Assembly (NCBI RefSeq): GCF_007991495.1
Contig: NZ_BJYL01000003.1
Span: forward strand, 1-64,000
Reading direction: 5' to 3'
DNA length: 64,000 nt
Source of the DNA: Sporosarcina luteola
GTDB lineage: Bacteria; Bacillota; Bacilli; Bacillales_A; Planococcaceae
Both the position numbers and the translations under genes were made by a program. The notes beneath the pieces are model-generated. The model saw only the letters and a list, made by a program, of their open reading frames with translations, was not told where the DNA came from and did not search any database. The stretch's first letter is position 1, and each line of letters opens with the position of its first letter. Below are positions 1 through 7,991 of this stretch, piece by piece.

Positions 1-6
1 ATTCCA

Positions 7-48
7 AGTTCTCATTCCCGCTCAAGGAGTTCTCAATCCCATAAGTCA
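7..48. repeat. Two-unit 21-bp repeat, core AGTTCTCAWTCCC
   Basis: The core AGTTCTCATTCCC starts at 7 and AGTTCTCAATCCC starts at 28, exactly 21 bases apart, with an 8-base variable spacer. The layout (13-base core plus 8-base spacer) is the same as in the GCAACRCAAYCAA arrays further right, but the core differs. Only two units are seen and the array may continue left of the window, so this is a weak instance on its own. Confidence 0.4.
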
Positions 49-60
49 GCATCAAAGAAC

Positions 61-1077
61 TCACAACCTCACCACTCGTCTAATAGAAAAAACCTTCCAA
101 TACGTAATCATACGCCACACCCATTCAAACGGGCCCATCGTAAAGTAGCGTAGCCAGACCATGCTGAAAACCATTTGCACGGTGCAAATTGCAATACAAA
201 TATAGAATGTGCCCATATACGATAAATCCGCTGTGACATGGAAGACCTTGCCGATAAGAAGGATGAGCGCTGTCTGACCTAAATAATTGGTCAAAGCCAT
301 TCGACCATAATAATTAAGCGGTGTTAAAAGCATTTTCACCACTTTAGATTGCAAAAGAACCAGCAGCAATCCCATATAACATGCAGAAAGGATGGGGCCG
401 ATCATGACGCCTACCTTCAAAAACGTACTGGTCGCATCCATATGCCCGTCTTCATCCACCATAATCATGTTAAAGAAAGGTTCTGCAGGCACTAGTTTGT
501 ACTGCATATAGACCGCGACTGTACTGAGAACCAATAGCACAGACGTAAAGAAATAGATCCGTCGCTTTTTAGAAAGGTTCTCAAACAATCGGTATTGCCC
601 ACAAACGAGCCCAAGTAAAATTAGCGGCAATGTTAAGAGAAGCTTACTTCCCATCATCGCAAAAATGCCAAGCAACGAAAGGGCAATGAGCAAGTTTACA
701 TGCTTGTTGACCTTATAGAACGGAAGGACGAGTAACCCGCATACCGCGTAGATCGCCAATGCCTCACCCGGCTGAAACATCATATGAATCACCCCGAATG
801 CAAACAACACCATCATCCTACGCAAGAATAAAACAGATCCCTTTTGTTCCTTAACTTTCGCCCTCGTCAAAAAAATATAAAACCCGACCCCGAATAAAAA
901 TGAAAAGATGGAGTAAAAGCGGCCTTCTACAAACAAATATAAAAATCGTTGATAGCTAGCATCCAATGTATGTGGAGCGGGGATATCAATGTGAAGCAAT
1001 GCCAGTATATTGACGAGAATAATTCCGAGTAAGGCAAATCCCCGTATCGTATCCAGTTCCTCTATTCGTCTATTCAC
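61..1077 (-). CDS. YeiB-like DUF418 membrane protein
   Basis: Polytopic inner membrane protein of the YeiB/DUF418 family; the family is thought to transport or acylate something but has no settled function. I place the start at GTG 1077, which gives the family-typical N terminus RIEELDTIRGFALLGIILVN. It is preceded by AGGTGATC, an eight-base match to the 16S anti-SD, about 6 bases upstream. The open frame extends to 1221 (TTG) and has an ATG at 1143, but those additions are hydrophilic and unlike the family. Several hydrophobic helices follow, and the C-terminal DUF418 part contains NYYGRMALTNYLGQT near residue 270. It is the only minus-strand gene in the first 21 kb apart from the small toxin. 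The product is about 338 residues, slightly short but plausible for the family. Confidence 0.75.
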   Translation of the reverse strand: MNRRIEELDTIRGFALLGIILVNILALLHIDIPAPHTLDASYQRFLYLFVEGRFYSIFSFLFGVGFYIFLTRAKVKEQKGSVLFLRRMMVLFAFGVIHMMFQPGEALAIYAVCGLLVLPFYKVNKHVNLLIALSLLGIFAMMGSKLLLTLPLILLGLVCGQYRLFENLSKKRRIYFFTSVLLVLSTVAVYMQYKLVPAEPFFNMIMVDEDGHMDATSTFLKVGVMIGPILSACYMGLLLVLLQSKVVKMLLTPLNYYGRMALTNYLGQTALILLIGKVFHVTADLSYMGTFYICIAICTVQMVFSMVWLRYFTMGPFEWVWRMITYWKVFSIRRVVRL

Positions 1078-1299
1078 TACCTTGATCACCTGACCTTTCA
1101 ATGCAATGGTTTCATTGTAAGACGGGATGCAATCGCCATCCATCGGTTCAAGTGACGTCTTCCTTACAGATTTGCAAGCTTCATGTGGTGGACGTTCTCT
1201 ATCTAAAATTTCCCCTCCCAAACCCGCTAGAATCCTGTATAATCAAACCCAAAGACACACATTCGTCAAATAATACTCCAACAGAAAGGAGCACCCAAC

Positions 1300-1623
1300 A
1301 TGTCCACGAACAAAGCGCCGCAAAACGCGCCAGACACATACAAACCCGACCCACGCTTCAAAATCGCGCACAAAGAAGCACTCATCGGCGTCGGGCTCGC
1401 CATCTTCAACTTCATCTGGTGGTTCGGTTTCGCCTACGGACTCGGTTCGCGCCCACCTGAAGAATATACATACATCCTCGGCCTGCCCGACTGGTTTTTC
1501 TATAGCTGCGTCATCGGCTTCATCCTGATGTCAGCACTCGTCATCGTCATCACTAAATTTGTCTTAAAAGAAGTCCCGCTTGACGCCGAATACATTGAAA
1601 AGGAGGAACCGCAAAAGCCATGA
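1300..1623 (+). CDS. YhdT family small membrane protein (PanF partner)
   Basis: A 107-residue protein with a hydrophilic N terminus and two predicted membrane helices (about residues 28-48 and 65-88). The RFKIAHKEALIGVGL and WWFGFAYGLG segments are typical of the YhdT/DUF997 family. Members are almost always encoded directly before the sodium/pantothenate symporter, as here, and are presumed accessory subunits; the biochemical role is unproven. The start ATG has GAAAGGAG upstream. The stop TGA overlaps the downstream ATG in an ATGA junction at 1620-1623, implying translational coupling with panF. Confidence 0.85.
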   Translation: MSTNKAPQNAPDTYKPDPRFKIAHKEALIGVGLAIFNFIWWFGFAYGLGSRPPEEYTYILGLPDWFFYSCVIGFILMSALVIVITKFVLKEVPLDAEYIEKEEPQKP

Positions 1624-3068
1624 CCCTAAACATCCAAGTCATCATCCCATTACTCATCTTCCTAATTGCGATCTTCGCCATTGGCTTCATCGCATCGAAA
1701 CAAATGAGCTCAGGCGGCGGATTCCTCCAAGAATACTTCCTAGGCGGACGCGAACTCGGCGGCTTCGTCCTCGCTATGACAATGGTTGCCACATACGGCA
1801 GCGCTTCCAGTTTCCTCGGAGGGCCAGGGACCGCCTACACTGTCGGCTTCGGCTGGATTCTGCTTGCGATGACTCAAGTCGTCACCGGCTATTTCGTTCT
1901 CTTAATCTTAGGGAAAAAATTCGCCATCCTCGGCCGCAAATACAATGCCGTCACGATGATCGACTTCCTGAAAGCGCGCTATAACAGCCCGGCCGTCGCG
2001 ATTCTATCAGCCATCGCCATCATCATATTCCTATTCTCCGCCATGACCGCACAATGGGTCGGCGGGGGACGGCTCATCGAATCGCTCACCGGGCTCGAGT
2101 ACACAACGGCGCTCTTCATCTTCGCGATTTCCGTCCTCGTCTACGTGACGATCGGCGGATTTCGTGCAGTCGCACTCACCGACGCCGTCCAAGGCGCCAT
2201 CATGGTTGTCGGCACACTCATCCTCCTCATCGGCGTCATCATCGCGGGCGGAGGAGTTCCAGCGATCATGCAAGATTTATTGAATGAAAACCCGAGACTC
2301 GTCACGCCATTCGGAGCAGACGGAACCCTCACCGCCGGATACGTATCCTCCTTCTGGATACTCGTCGGCGTTGGCGTCGTCGGACTCCCACAAATGGCCG
2401 TTCGCGCCATGAGCTACAAAAGCTCCCGCGCCATGCACCGAGCACTCGTCATCGGTACAATCGTCACCGGCTTCATCATGCTCAACATGCACCTGATCGG
2501 CGTTTTCGCCCGTCCAATCATGCCGGGCATCGACGTCGGGGATAAGGTCATTCCGTTAATCGCGCTCGAAGTATTGCCCGCGTGGCTAGCAGGCATCGTC
2601 CTCGCGGCACCAATGGCGGCCATCATGTCGACTGTCGATTCACTGTTGCTGCTCGTCAGCTCAGCCATCGTCAAAGACGTCTACCTGAACTTCATCAAAC
2701 CGGAAGCAACCGAAAAGCGGGTCAAACAAATAAGCTTCGGCGTCACAGGCATCCTAGGAATCATCGTCTTCCTACTCGCCCTGCAGCCGCCCGACCTGCT
2801 CATCTTCCTGAACCTATTCGCCTTCGGAGGTCTCGAAGCCGCCTTCATCTGGCCCGTCGTCCTCGGACTCTACTGGAAATACGGCAACAAACACGGAGCA
2901 CTACTCAGCATGATTACCGGCATCGCCAGCTACATCGCGATCCATTTCTACAACGAAGCATACGGAAACCTACTCGGCGTCCACACAGTCACGATCCCAG
3001 TCGTCCTGTCGCTCGCCGCCTACATCATTGGCTCACTCGCCATCCAACGAAAAGCCTTTAGGTTTTGA
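1620..3068 (+). CDS. panF: Sodium/pantothenate symporter PanF
   Basis: Sodium:solute symporter (SSS) family permease of 482 residues with the usual thirteen or so membrane helices, importing pantothenate with Na+ for coenzyme A synthesis. Family features visible: FLGGRELGGFVLAMTMVATY after the first helix, AVALTDAVQGAIMVVGTL in the middle, and AAIMSTVDSLLLLVSSAIVKD at about residues 333-353, the SSS signature region. The length matches PanF. The start ATG overlaps the yhdT stop, and the paired YhdT gene is the main argument for PanF over proline or other SSS transporters. Codons are strongly C-ending, like the neighbouring genes up to 15.2 kb. A hairpin terminator follows directly. Confidence 0.88.
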   Translation: MTLNIQVIIPLLIFLIAIFAIGFIASKQMSSGGGFLQEYFLGGRELGGFVLAMTMVATYGSASSFLGGPGTAYTVGFGWILLAMTQVVTGYFVLLILGKKFAILGRKYNAVTMIDFLKARYNSPAVAILSAIAIIIFLFSAMTAQWVGGGRLIESLTGLEYTTALFIFAISVLVYVTIGGFRAVALTDAVQGAIMVVGTLILLIGVIIAGGGVPAIMQDLLNENPRLVTPFGADGTLTAGYVSSFWILVGVGVVGLPQMAVRAMSYKSSRAMHRALVIGTIVTGFIMLNMHLIGVFARPIMPGIDVGDKVIPLIALEVLPAWLAGIVLAAPMAAIMSTVDSLLLLVSSAIVKDVYLNFIKPEATEKRVKQISFGVTGILGIIVFLLALQPPDLLIFLNLFAFGGLEAAFIWPVVLGLYWKYGNKHGALLSMITGIASYIAIHFYNEAYGNLLGVHTVTIPVVLSLAAYIIGSLAIQRKAFRF

Positions 3069-3073
3069 AATGA

Positions 3074-3105
3074 AAAGCGGACCCTCACAACCGGGAGTCC
3101 GCTTT
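3074..3105 (+). terminator. Hairpin terminator after panF
   Basis: Inverted repeat AAAGCGGAC (3074-3082) and GTCCGCTTT (3097-3105), with a 14-base loop, begins five bases after the panF stop. The 3' arm supplies a short T-run, so termination is likely though the U-tract is weak. Confidence 0.65.
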
Positions 3106-3117
3106 CCTCATCCAAAA

Positions 3118-3166
3118 ACGCATAAACTCCCAAACTCACGCATAATCCCAAAAACTCACGCATAAC
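3118..3166. repeat. Three-unit 20-bp repeat, core ACGCATAA
   Basis: ACGCATAA begins at 3118, 3138 and 3158 with A/C-rich spacers, so the period is 20 rather than the 21 of the other arrays. The last two copies share the longer string ACTCACGCATAA. The repeat fills most of the gap between the panF terminator and the EamA gene. No protein or RNA is evident; it looks like a small relative of the other short-period arrays. Confidence 0.5.
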
Positions 3167-3221
3167 CGCCCCCCATATGCTAAACTAATCTCTACCGATC
3201 AAAAGAAAGAAGGCCGACAAC

Positions 3222-4133
3222 ATGTGGAAAACCTACATACTCCTCACCACCGTCATGCTCCTCTGGGGGCTCAACCTCCCAGCACTTAAATACCTCCTCA
3301 CTTTCATGAACCCCGTCACCATGACAGCACTCCGCGTCCTCACCGCCGGAATAACTGTCTTCGCCATCCTCGGAGCCCTCAAACTCCTGCGCCTCCCAAC
3401 CAAAAAGGAATGGACATACATCATCGGCGGAGCCGCACTCAACGTCGTCCTCCACCACTACTTCCTCAACATGGGCCTCTTCCGCACAACCGGCACCAAC
3501 GCCAGCCTCATCCTCGGCACCGGCCCAGTACTAACAGCCATATGCACAGCCCTCATCCTGCGCAACTACCCGACCAAAATCCAATGGATCGGCGCTAGCA
3601 TAGGCTTCATCGGCATCAGCTCCGTCGTCCTCGCAGGCGGCGACAGTTTCACCGGTCTCAAACTCGGCGACGCATTCATCTTCATCGCCATCCTTGCACA
3701 AGTCCTTTCATTTTTGGTAATCGCTAAGGCGGCAAGGACGCTAGACCCAAGGCTTCTCACCGCGTACATGCTAACTGCTGGGAGCATCCTGCTATTCGCC
3801 ATCAGCTTCATCCAAGAGCCCGGCGAACTAATAAAATTCACAACCGTCCCGCCAACCTTCTGGCTCGTCTTTGCAGGAAGTGCCATCCTAAGCACAGCCG
3901 TCGGACACATGCTCTACAACCATTCAATCGGACAAGTCGGCCCCGCCAAAGCCGCCATCTTTATGAACTTGAACACGCTTTTCTCATTGGCAGGCTCAGC
4001 CATCTTCTTAGGAGAAATCATCACAAGCCACCACCTGCTCGGCTTCGTCCTTATCATCATTGGCGTCATCCTAGGCTCCGGTGCTGCCGAAGATCTTTGG
4101 AGAAAACGGAAATCCAAACCCGAGCCGTCTTAA
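3222..4133 (+). CDS. EamA/DMT family transporter
   Basis: A 303-residue drug/metabolite-transporter superfamily permease with about ten membrane helices, arranged as two EamA repeats (roughly residues 5-140 and 150-292). Recognisable motifs are WGLNLPALKYLL at the start, FRTTGTNASLILGTGPVLTAI in the first repeat, and GPAKAAIFMNLNTLFSLAGSAIFLGE in the second. Members export amino acids, nucleotides or other small metabolites; the substrate cannot be told from sequence. The start is ATG 3222 with GAAAGAAGG upstream. It is monocistronic: a repeat lies before it and a palindrome covers its stop codon. Confidence 0.85.
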   Translation: MWKTYILLTTVMLLWGLNLPALKYLLTFMNPVTMTALRVLTAGITVFAILGALKLLRLPTKKEWTYIIGGAALNVVLHHYFLNMGLFRTTGTNASLILGTGPVLTAICTALILRNYPTKIQWIGASIGFIGISSVVLAGGDSFTGLKLGDAFIFIAILAQVLSFLVIAKAARTLDPRLLTAYMLTAGSILLFAISFIQEPGELIKFTTVPPTFWLVFAGSAILSTAVGHMLYNHSIGQVGPAKAAIFMNLNTLFSLAGSAIFLGEIITSHHLLGFVLIIIGVILGSGAAEDLWRKRKSKPEPS

Positions 4134-4142
4134 GACGGCTCG
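4121..4142 (+). terminator. Perfect palindrome over the EamA stop codon
   Basis: CGAGCCGTCTT and AAGACGGCTCG form a perfect 22-base palindrome (4121-4142) with the EamA TAA stop at its centre. There is no T-run after it, so termination is possible but not certain; it may instead stabilise the mRNA 3' end or bind a protein. Confidence 0.4.
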
Positions 4143-4179
4143 AGAGAAATAAACCTCCTGCGTTTCGTCCTCCGTGCGC

Positions 4180-4345
4180 GCAACACAATCAAGCCCCGCC
4201 GCAACGCAATCAAGCCGTCGAGCAACACAATCAATTCACTGCAACGCAATCAACCCGTCGAGCAACACAATCAACTCCATGCGTAACACAACCAATCTGT
4301 ATTGCAACGCAAGCAAACCCGAACGCAACACAATCATCGTATCAG
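4180..4345. repeat. 21-bp repeat array 1, core GCAACRCAAYCAA, 8 units
   Basis: Eight copies of a 13-base core begin at 4180, 4201, 4222, 4241, 4262, 4283, 4304 and 4325. The 8-base spacers are unrelated in sequence. All steps are 21 bases except one of 19. The core is GCAAC-R-CAA-Y/S-CAA with few changes. Because 21 is divisible by three, all frames stay open across the array and give false heptad-repeat peptides. The array sits between the EamA gene and the Rpn pseudogene. Confidence 0.85.
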
Positions 4346-4574
4346 CCCATCCCTTATATCCTTTTTTGAATCCACCCCCTGATTTGTCAAAGGCATTAGG
4401 CGCGACAGGGGAGGAGGGAACGAAAAAAGTCCCGCGGTTATAATAAGTTCAACTGAATCAAGATTCGCACTGATCCCCATACAGCCATTCACTAGCAAAA
4501 AAACAAGGATGAACGATATAATTAACGTACAAAAAACGACCGAAAACTAAGCAGGAAAGGGGGAAACACAGCAA
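4346..4574. other. Intergenic region before the Rpn gene
   Basis: This stretch holds no convincing gene. TATAAT at 4517-4522 could be the -10 element for the downstream gene, but no -35 box is found at the right distance. AAAGGGGG at about 4555-4562 is the ribosome binding site for the TTG start at 4575. Confidence 0.4.
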
Positions 4575-5563
4575 TTGAAAATCCAAAATCCACACGACAA
4601 ATTCTTCAAAGAAACACTCGGCAATATTGCAACTGCACAGGATTTCCTAGTCAATTACCTGCCGGATCAAATTATGAATGCCATCGATATCAACACACAC
4701 TTGAGCCGCAAAAATAAAGCCTCATCAGTAATGAACTAGTAGAAAGCTTTTCGGACCTTCTATTCAAAGTAGACATACATGGAAAAGAAAGCTATATCTA
4801 CTTCCTGTTCGAACATAAAAACTATCCTGACAAAGGAATCGCCTTTCAACTACTGAAATACATGGTGGAAATCTGGGAAAGCAAAACAACGAAGGAGAAC
4901 AGGGAACTGCCAATCATCATTCCGCTCGTCATCTACCATGGCAAAACAGACTGGCGCACCCCATCCAATCTAGGCGCCATGTTAAATGGCTACGATCAGC
5001 TATCAGAAGAACTGAAAGCCTTCGTGCCGAATTACAACTACGTGCTCTACGATGTGTCCATTTTCACCGACGAAGAAATCAAAGGGGAAACGCAACTACG
5101 CATCCTGTTGACACTCTTACGCGACATCTTCACAAAAGATCCAAAAGAACTCCAAGAATCCATTCTTAAAGCACTCCACTACTTAACCGAGTTGGAGGAT
5201 AAACAAACTGGCCTAGAATACCTGAATACCATGATGCACTATATATTCGGCGTTGACACAAGCCTATCAGAATCTGAAAAAGATGAAATCATTCGTGGAA
5301 TAGATACAATCTATCCAGAAGGGAGAGAACTGACTATGTCATTCATAGACAAGTGGAGAGAAGAAGGAATTGAAAAAGGAATCGAAAAAGGGAAAGTGGA
5401 TGCCTTATCTGAAGTAGCGGTCAATCAGTTGACTGAAAGGTTCGGCGAATTACCTTTAGAAATAAAAGACGGAATTGCTAATGCGGACACTGTTGCATTA
5501 CAACTTCTTCTGTCCAATATCTTTAGATATGAATCCATCGACGACGTCAGAAGATACATTTGA
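4575..5563 (+). pseudogene. Rpn-family nuclease/transposase, frameshifted
   Basis: Recombination-promoting nuclease (Rpn/YhgA-like, PD-(D/E)XK fold) family. The first reading frame starts at TTG 4575 (KIQNPHDKFFKETLGNIATA, typical of the family N terminus) and stops at 4737. The rest lies in the -1 frame, continuing ISNELVESFSDLLFKVDI, YIYFLFEHKNYPDKGIAFQL and IPLVIYHGKTDW to 5563. Restoring one A in the A-rich stretch near 4710-4722 would join the two parts into one protein of about 330 residues, so a single-base deletion explains the break. The tail has the usual coiled helix EEGIEKGIEKGKVDALSEV. Either the gene is inactive, or the sequence has an error, or the A-run slips; only the longer 3' part (from ATG 4862) is open without that. 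Confidence 0.8.
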
Positions 5564-5581
5564 AAAATGAATAAGATCCTT

Positions 5582-5775
5582 GGCTTTGCCCAGACCCAGC
5601 AGGGGAATGATTCCCCTGCACCCTCATTTTCCCTCGCCGGTAGGCAGGAACAAACAAGTTTGTTCCAAGCCAAGAGGGTCTGGGTGCATCCTATTTGTCA
5701 ACGCCTTTCCGCTCCTTATGCCCACTCGGGAAAAACGCCTTCGCTCCGCTACCGCGGAAAGACATTGACAAATGC
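5582..5775. repeat. Structured intergenic repeat, copy 1
   Basis: About 194 bases closely matched by a second copy at 6390-6618. It is packed with inverted repeats: a hairpin of two 9-base arms around TGA (5599-5619), GGAACAAAC/GTTTGTTCC, and a terminal pair ATTTGTCAA...CTTTCCGC with GCGGAAAG...TTGACAAAT (about 5692-5774). No protein-coding character is seen. It may be a miniature mobile element or a structured RNA/DNA repeat; similar units seem widespread in related bacteria, but I cannot search for them here. Confidence 0.7.
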
Positions 5776-5882
5776 CTGGTAAGCCCACGGAACAACACTT
5801 TTTTTGGATAGGCCGCGAAAAATATTCGCCGATGGAAAGGAATTCAAAAATTCTCCGTGATTCTAGTAAGTGAAACCCCCGT

Positions 5883-5909
5883 TTGTATATGCTACACTAT
5901 ACATATACT
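5883..5909 (+). promoter_or_regulatory. Probable promoter of antisense RNA
   Basis: TTGTAT (5883-5888) and TATACT (5904-5909) are separated by 15 bases, shorter than ideal. Transcription would start near 5915, just before a hairpin, and run into the 3' part of the small toxin gene. Confidence 0.45.
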
Positions 5910-5941
5910 AAAAAAAGACTGAGCGCTGCGAACGCCCAGTC
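5910..5941 (-). terminator. Terminator of the small toxin mRNA
   Basis: Read on the minus strand, GACTGGGCG and CGCTCAGTC form a stem with a 7-base loop, followed by seven T residues: a textbook intrinsic terminator about 100 bases past the toxin stop. The same hairpin would form the 5' end of the opposing RNA. Confidence 0.7.
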
Positions 5942-6048
5942 AATTCAATAATTGCAGCTGACATCCGCAAAAAGAGCGGTTGGCCAGTTGTAATGAAGGC
6001 GAAAAGTAACCCCATCACACTAGTCGAGCGGAGGGGGTTACTTTTTTC
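5916..6048 (+). ncRNA. Candidate antitoxin antisense RNA (RatA-like)
   Basis: Inferred RNA of about 130 bases between the promoter at 5883-5909 and a plus-strand terminator: AGTAACCCC (6005-6013), GGGGTTACT (6034-6042), then a T-run to 6048. Two further hairpins are visible, at 5917-5941 and at about 5956-5991 (CCGC/GCGG with CAGCTG/CAGTTG flanks). The RNA is convergent with the toxin gene and complementary to its last codons and 3' UTR, the arrangement known for txpA/ratA and bsr-type type I toxin-antitoxin loci. No start-codon-led ORF of note lies in it. Confidence 0.6.
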
Positions 6049-6148
6049 TATTGGCGCATAACGCAATCATTGCAACTAGGACTGCAGCCCAAAGTGCATG
6101 TAAAATACCGAATTGAATCAGTATGTTAATTGCTTCATATGTCACCAT
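6038..6148 (-). CDS. Small holin-like type I toxin, 36 aa
   Basis: A 36-residue hydrophobic peptide starting MVTYEAINILIQFGIL and ending CANRKK. It has one membrane helix from about residue 8 to 31 and a basic C-terminal tail. The M-x-T-Y/F-E-A-I-x-x-(M/L)-I-x-F-G pattern is that of the putative holin-like toxin family (TxpA-like peptides of Bacillota), which damage the membrane when over-expressed. It has an excellent ribosome binding site, AAAGGGGGTG, 5 bases before the ATG. The stop codon lies in the arm of the opposing RNA's terminator. Possible promoter elements TTCGCA and TAGAAT lie about 80-105 bases upstream on the minus strand. Toxicity is inference from family and layout. Confidence 0.75.
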   Translation of the reverse strand: MVTYEAINILIQFGILHALWAAVLVAMIALCANRKK

Positions 6149-6389
6149 ATAAACACCCCCTTTCAAAGGGAGTGCCAACCGCCCATCCGCTTATGCAACC
6201 GCAACATCTATTCTAGCATTCTATCACTACAAATGCGAACTAGTATTCCTGCTAACTACAATATTGAAACTCAACCCGCCAAGGAGTAAAATCGAGTTCC
6301 TAAATTTGTGAAAATCACTACGCGCGAACAGGGAAGGGAACTAGATTAGGTTATGAACAGTTTTTGGAACAATAGTAAGCCAGACCCTG

Positions 6390-6618
6390 GGCTTTGCCCA
6401 GACCCAGCAGGGGGATGATCCCCCTGCATCCTCAGCAAAAAACACCCCCACCCCCCTCAGTTTTGAGGGGGCTCCCTCGCCGGTAGGGAGGAACAAACAA
6501 GTTTGTTCCAAGCCAAGAGGGTCTGAGGGCATCCTATTTGTCAACGCCTTTCCGCTCCTTATGCTCACTCGGGAAAACCACCCTCGCTCCGCTACCGCGG
6601 AAAGACATTGACAAATGC
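6390..6618. repeat. Structured intergenic repeat, copy 2
   Basis: Second copy of the element at 5582-5775, same orientation, about 230 bases because of an extra C-rich/G-rich hairpin near 6441-6472. The first hairpin (6407-6427) differs from copy 1 by a paired change (A to G on one arm, T to C on the other) that keeps the stem intact. The outer stem ATTTGTCAA/TTGACAAAT is unchanged. The two copies bracket the toxin/antisense locus. Confidence 0.7.
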
Positions 6619-6672
6619 GTGAAATGCCCTAAAGAATGAAGTTATTTGCTGGATATTTCCGTGTGTTTTACC

Positions 6673-6838
6673 GCAACGCAATCATCGAGGTTCGCAACGA
6701 AAGGAATTCAATCCGCAACACAAGCAAACATGCGCAAAACAATCAAATCCCCATGCAACACAACCAAATTCAATCGCAACGCAAGCAATCTATAACACAA
6801 CGCAACCAACTAGGTTTGCAACACAAGCAAGCACCCAA
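6673..6838. repeat. 21-bp repeat array 2, core GCAACRCAAYCAA, 8 units
   Basis: Cores begin at 6673, 6694, 6715, 6734, 6755, 6776, 6797 (degenerate, starts with A) and 6818. Steps are 21 bases except one of 19 (6715 to 6734). Spacers are 8 bases (6 in the short unit). Orientation is the same as in arrays 1, 3 and 4. Decayed traces continue to about 6860. It lies just upstream of the NERD gene. Confidence 0.85.
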
Positions 6839-6914
6839 ACCCAATCAATTCCTTGCAACCACCAAAAGTAAATGCTAAACTATCATCGAAAACAGAGTAT
6901 TCAATACAAGGAGT

Positions 6915-7872
6915 GTGACCATCCATACACGAACAACGAACCCAGCCTGAAGAACTCACCCAACTCGAACGGCTGCTCACAAGACTACCAACCAAACACC
7001 CACAACACGAAACCGTCAGCAAAAAGTACAACCAAGTCAAGGCCGGCTACAGCGGAGAACTATATGTAGACCGAGTACTCAACGAGATCGCCTTTCCCCA
7101 GGGCACAGCAATCCTGAAAGACATCACATTGGAAATCAACCCCGACTTCCAAATCCAGATCGACACCCTGATCCTATCCCCAACCATCGCCTTTCTGCTT
7201 GAGATCAAAAACTATAGCGGCACCGTTCATTTCGACGTAGCAACAGGGAAAACTACTAAACTTTCACCAAACGGCCAAGTCGAAAAATACGACTGCGACA
7301 TTCACCAACTGGACCGAGCGGTAACCGGTCTAACTGAATGGTTACAAAAACGCAATATCCAGATTCAGATAAAGCCTATCCTTGTCATGGCGAATAATAA
7401 AACTGAAATACCGGAGTTCCCAGACGAAGTAACACTTAAATATGCAAAACAACTCCCGCGCTACATTCGAAATTTCATAACGAATGAACCGCGACTAACA
7501 ATAAATCAAATCCAAAAAATCACGAAAACTATCAACGAGAATCGTAGAAAATGGTGGAACGACAAAGCATGCAAGCGATACAATATCTCACCGAACGACC
7601 TGAAAAGGGGAGTGCTCTGCCAAATATGCAACCAACCAGCCACCCGCGTCCGTGGACACTCCTGGTTTTGTAGGACGTGCGGTAAAAACACAAAAGAATC
7701 GCTGCAACAATCCATAGATGATTGGTTCCTGCTCGTCAGCCCGACCATCACGAACAGGCAAATCCGTCTCTTCCTAGAACTAAAATCCAGCTCTGCCGCA
7801 AGCGTCATACTTCGAAACACCAACCTCCGCCGCACCGGCGCCTCCCGAAGCACTACCTATACAAAATTCTAA
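6915..7872 (+). CDS. NERD-domain protein with disrupted 5' end
   Basis: Nuclease-related-domain (NERD) protein. Recognisable are AGYSGELYVDRVL, FQIQIDTLILSPTIAFLLEIKNYSGT (with the D and E-x-K of the nuclease-like core) and a C-terminal zinc-ribbon CxxC...CxxC (CQIC and CRTC) before the end. The family reading frame is open from 6919, but no ATG, GTG or TTG occurs in it until TTG 7129, which would cut off the conserved N terminus. GTG 6915 gives a plausible beginning (VTIHTRTTNPA) in another frame that stops at 6948; one inserted T near 6948-6949 would reconcile the two. ATA 6925, 11 bases after AAGGAG, is the other candidate. The gene is therefore probably damaged, or carries a sequencing error. 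Its role is unknown; NERD proteins are suspected DNA-processing or defence factors. Confidence 0.65.
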
Positions 7873-7898
7873 AGCCGCCTGGGAGGACGGCTTTTTTT
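7871..7898 (+). terminator. Terminator of NERD gene
   Basis: AAAGCCGCCT and AGGACGGCTTT form a stem that overlaps the stop codon and is followed by seven T residues. Confidence 0.75.
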
Positions 7899-7941
7899 GA
7901 GCTTATAAAAACCATAACGCACCATTACTGAACTCCCTTCT

Positions 7942-7991
7942 GCAACACAATCAATCTGATTCGCAATGCAACCATCGTTGCTCGCAACACA
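7942..7991. repeat. Array 3, left part (cut by IS66)
   Basis: Cores start at 7942, 7963 and 7984, all 21 bases apart. The third core is interrupted after GCAACACA at 7991 by the IS66 element and resumes at 10113. Removing the element and one duplication restores a continuous array with the right-hand part. Confidence 0.85.

Noticed and set aside
1078..1221. Longer form of the DUF418 protein starting at TTG 1221 or ATG 1143
   Set aside because: The extra residues are hydrophilic and not family-like, while GTG 1077 has the best ribosome site and the conserved N terminus.
4097..4443. Open frames with repeated Thr-Gln/Asn-Gln motifs over array 1 (and similar ones over arrays 2-4)
   Set aside because: They are products of the period and of the A/C-rich core, without ribosome sites and in several frames together.
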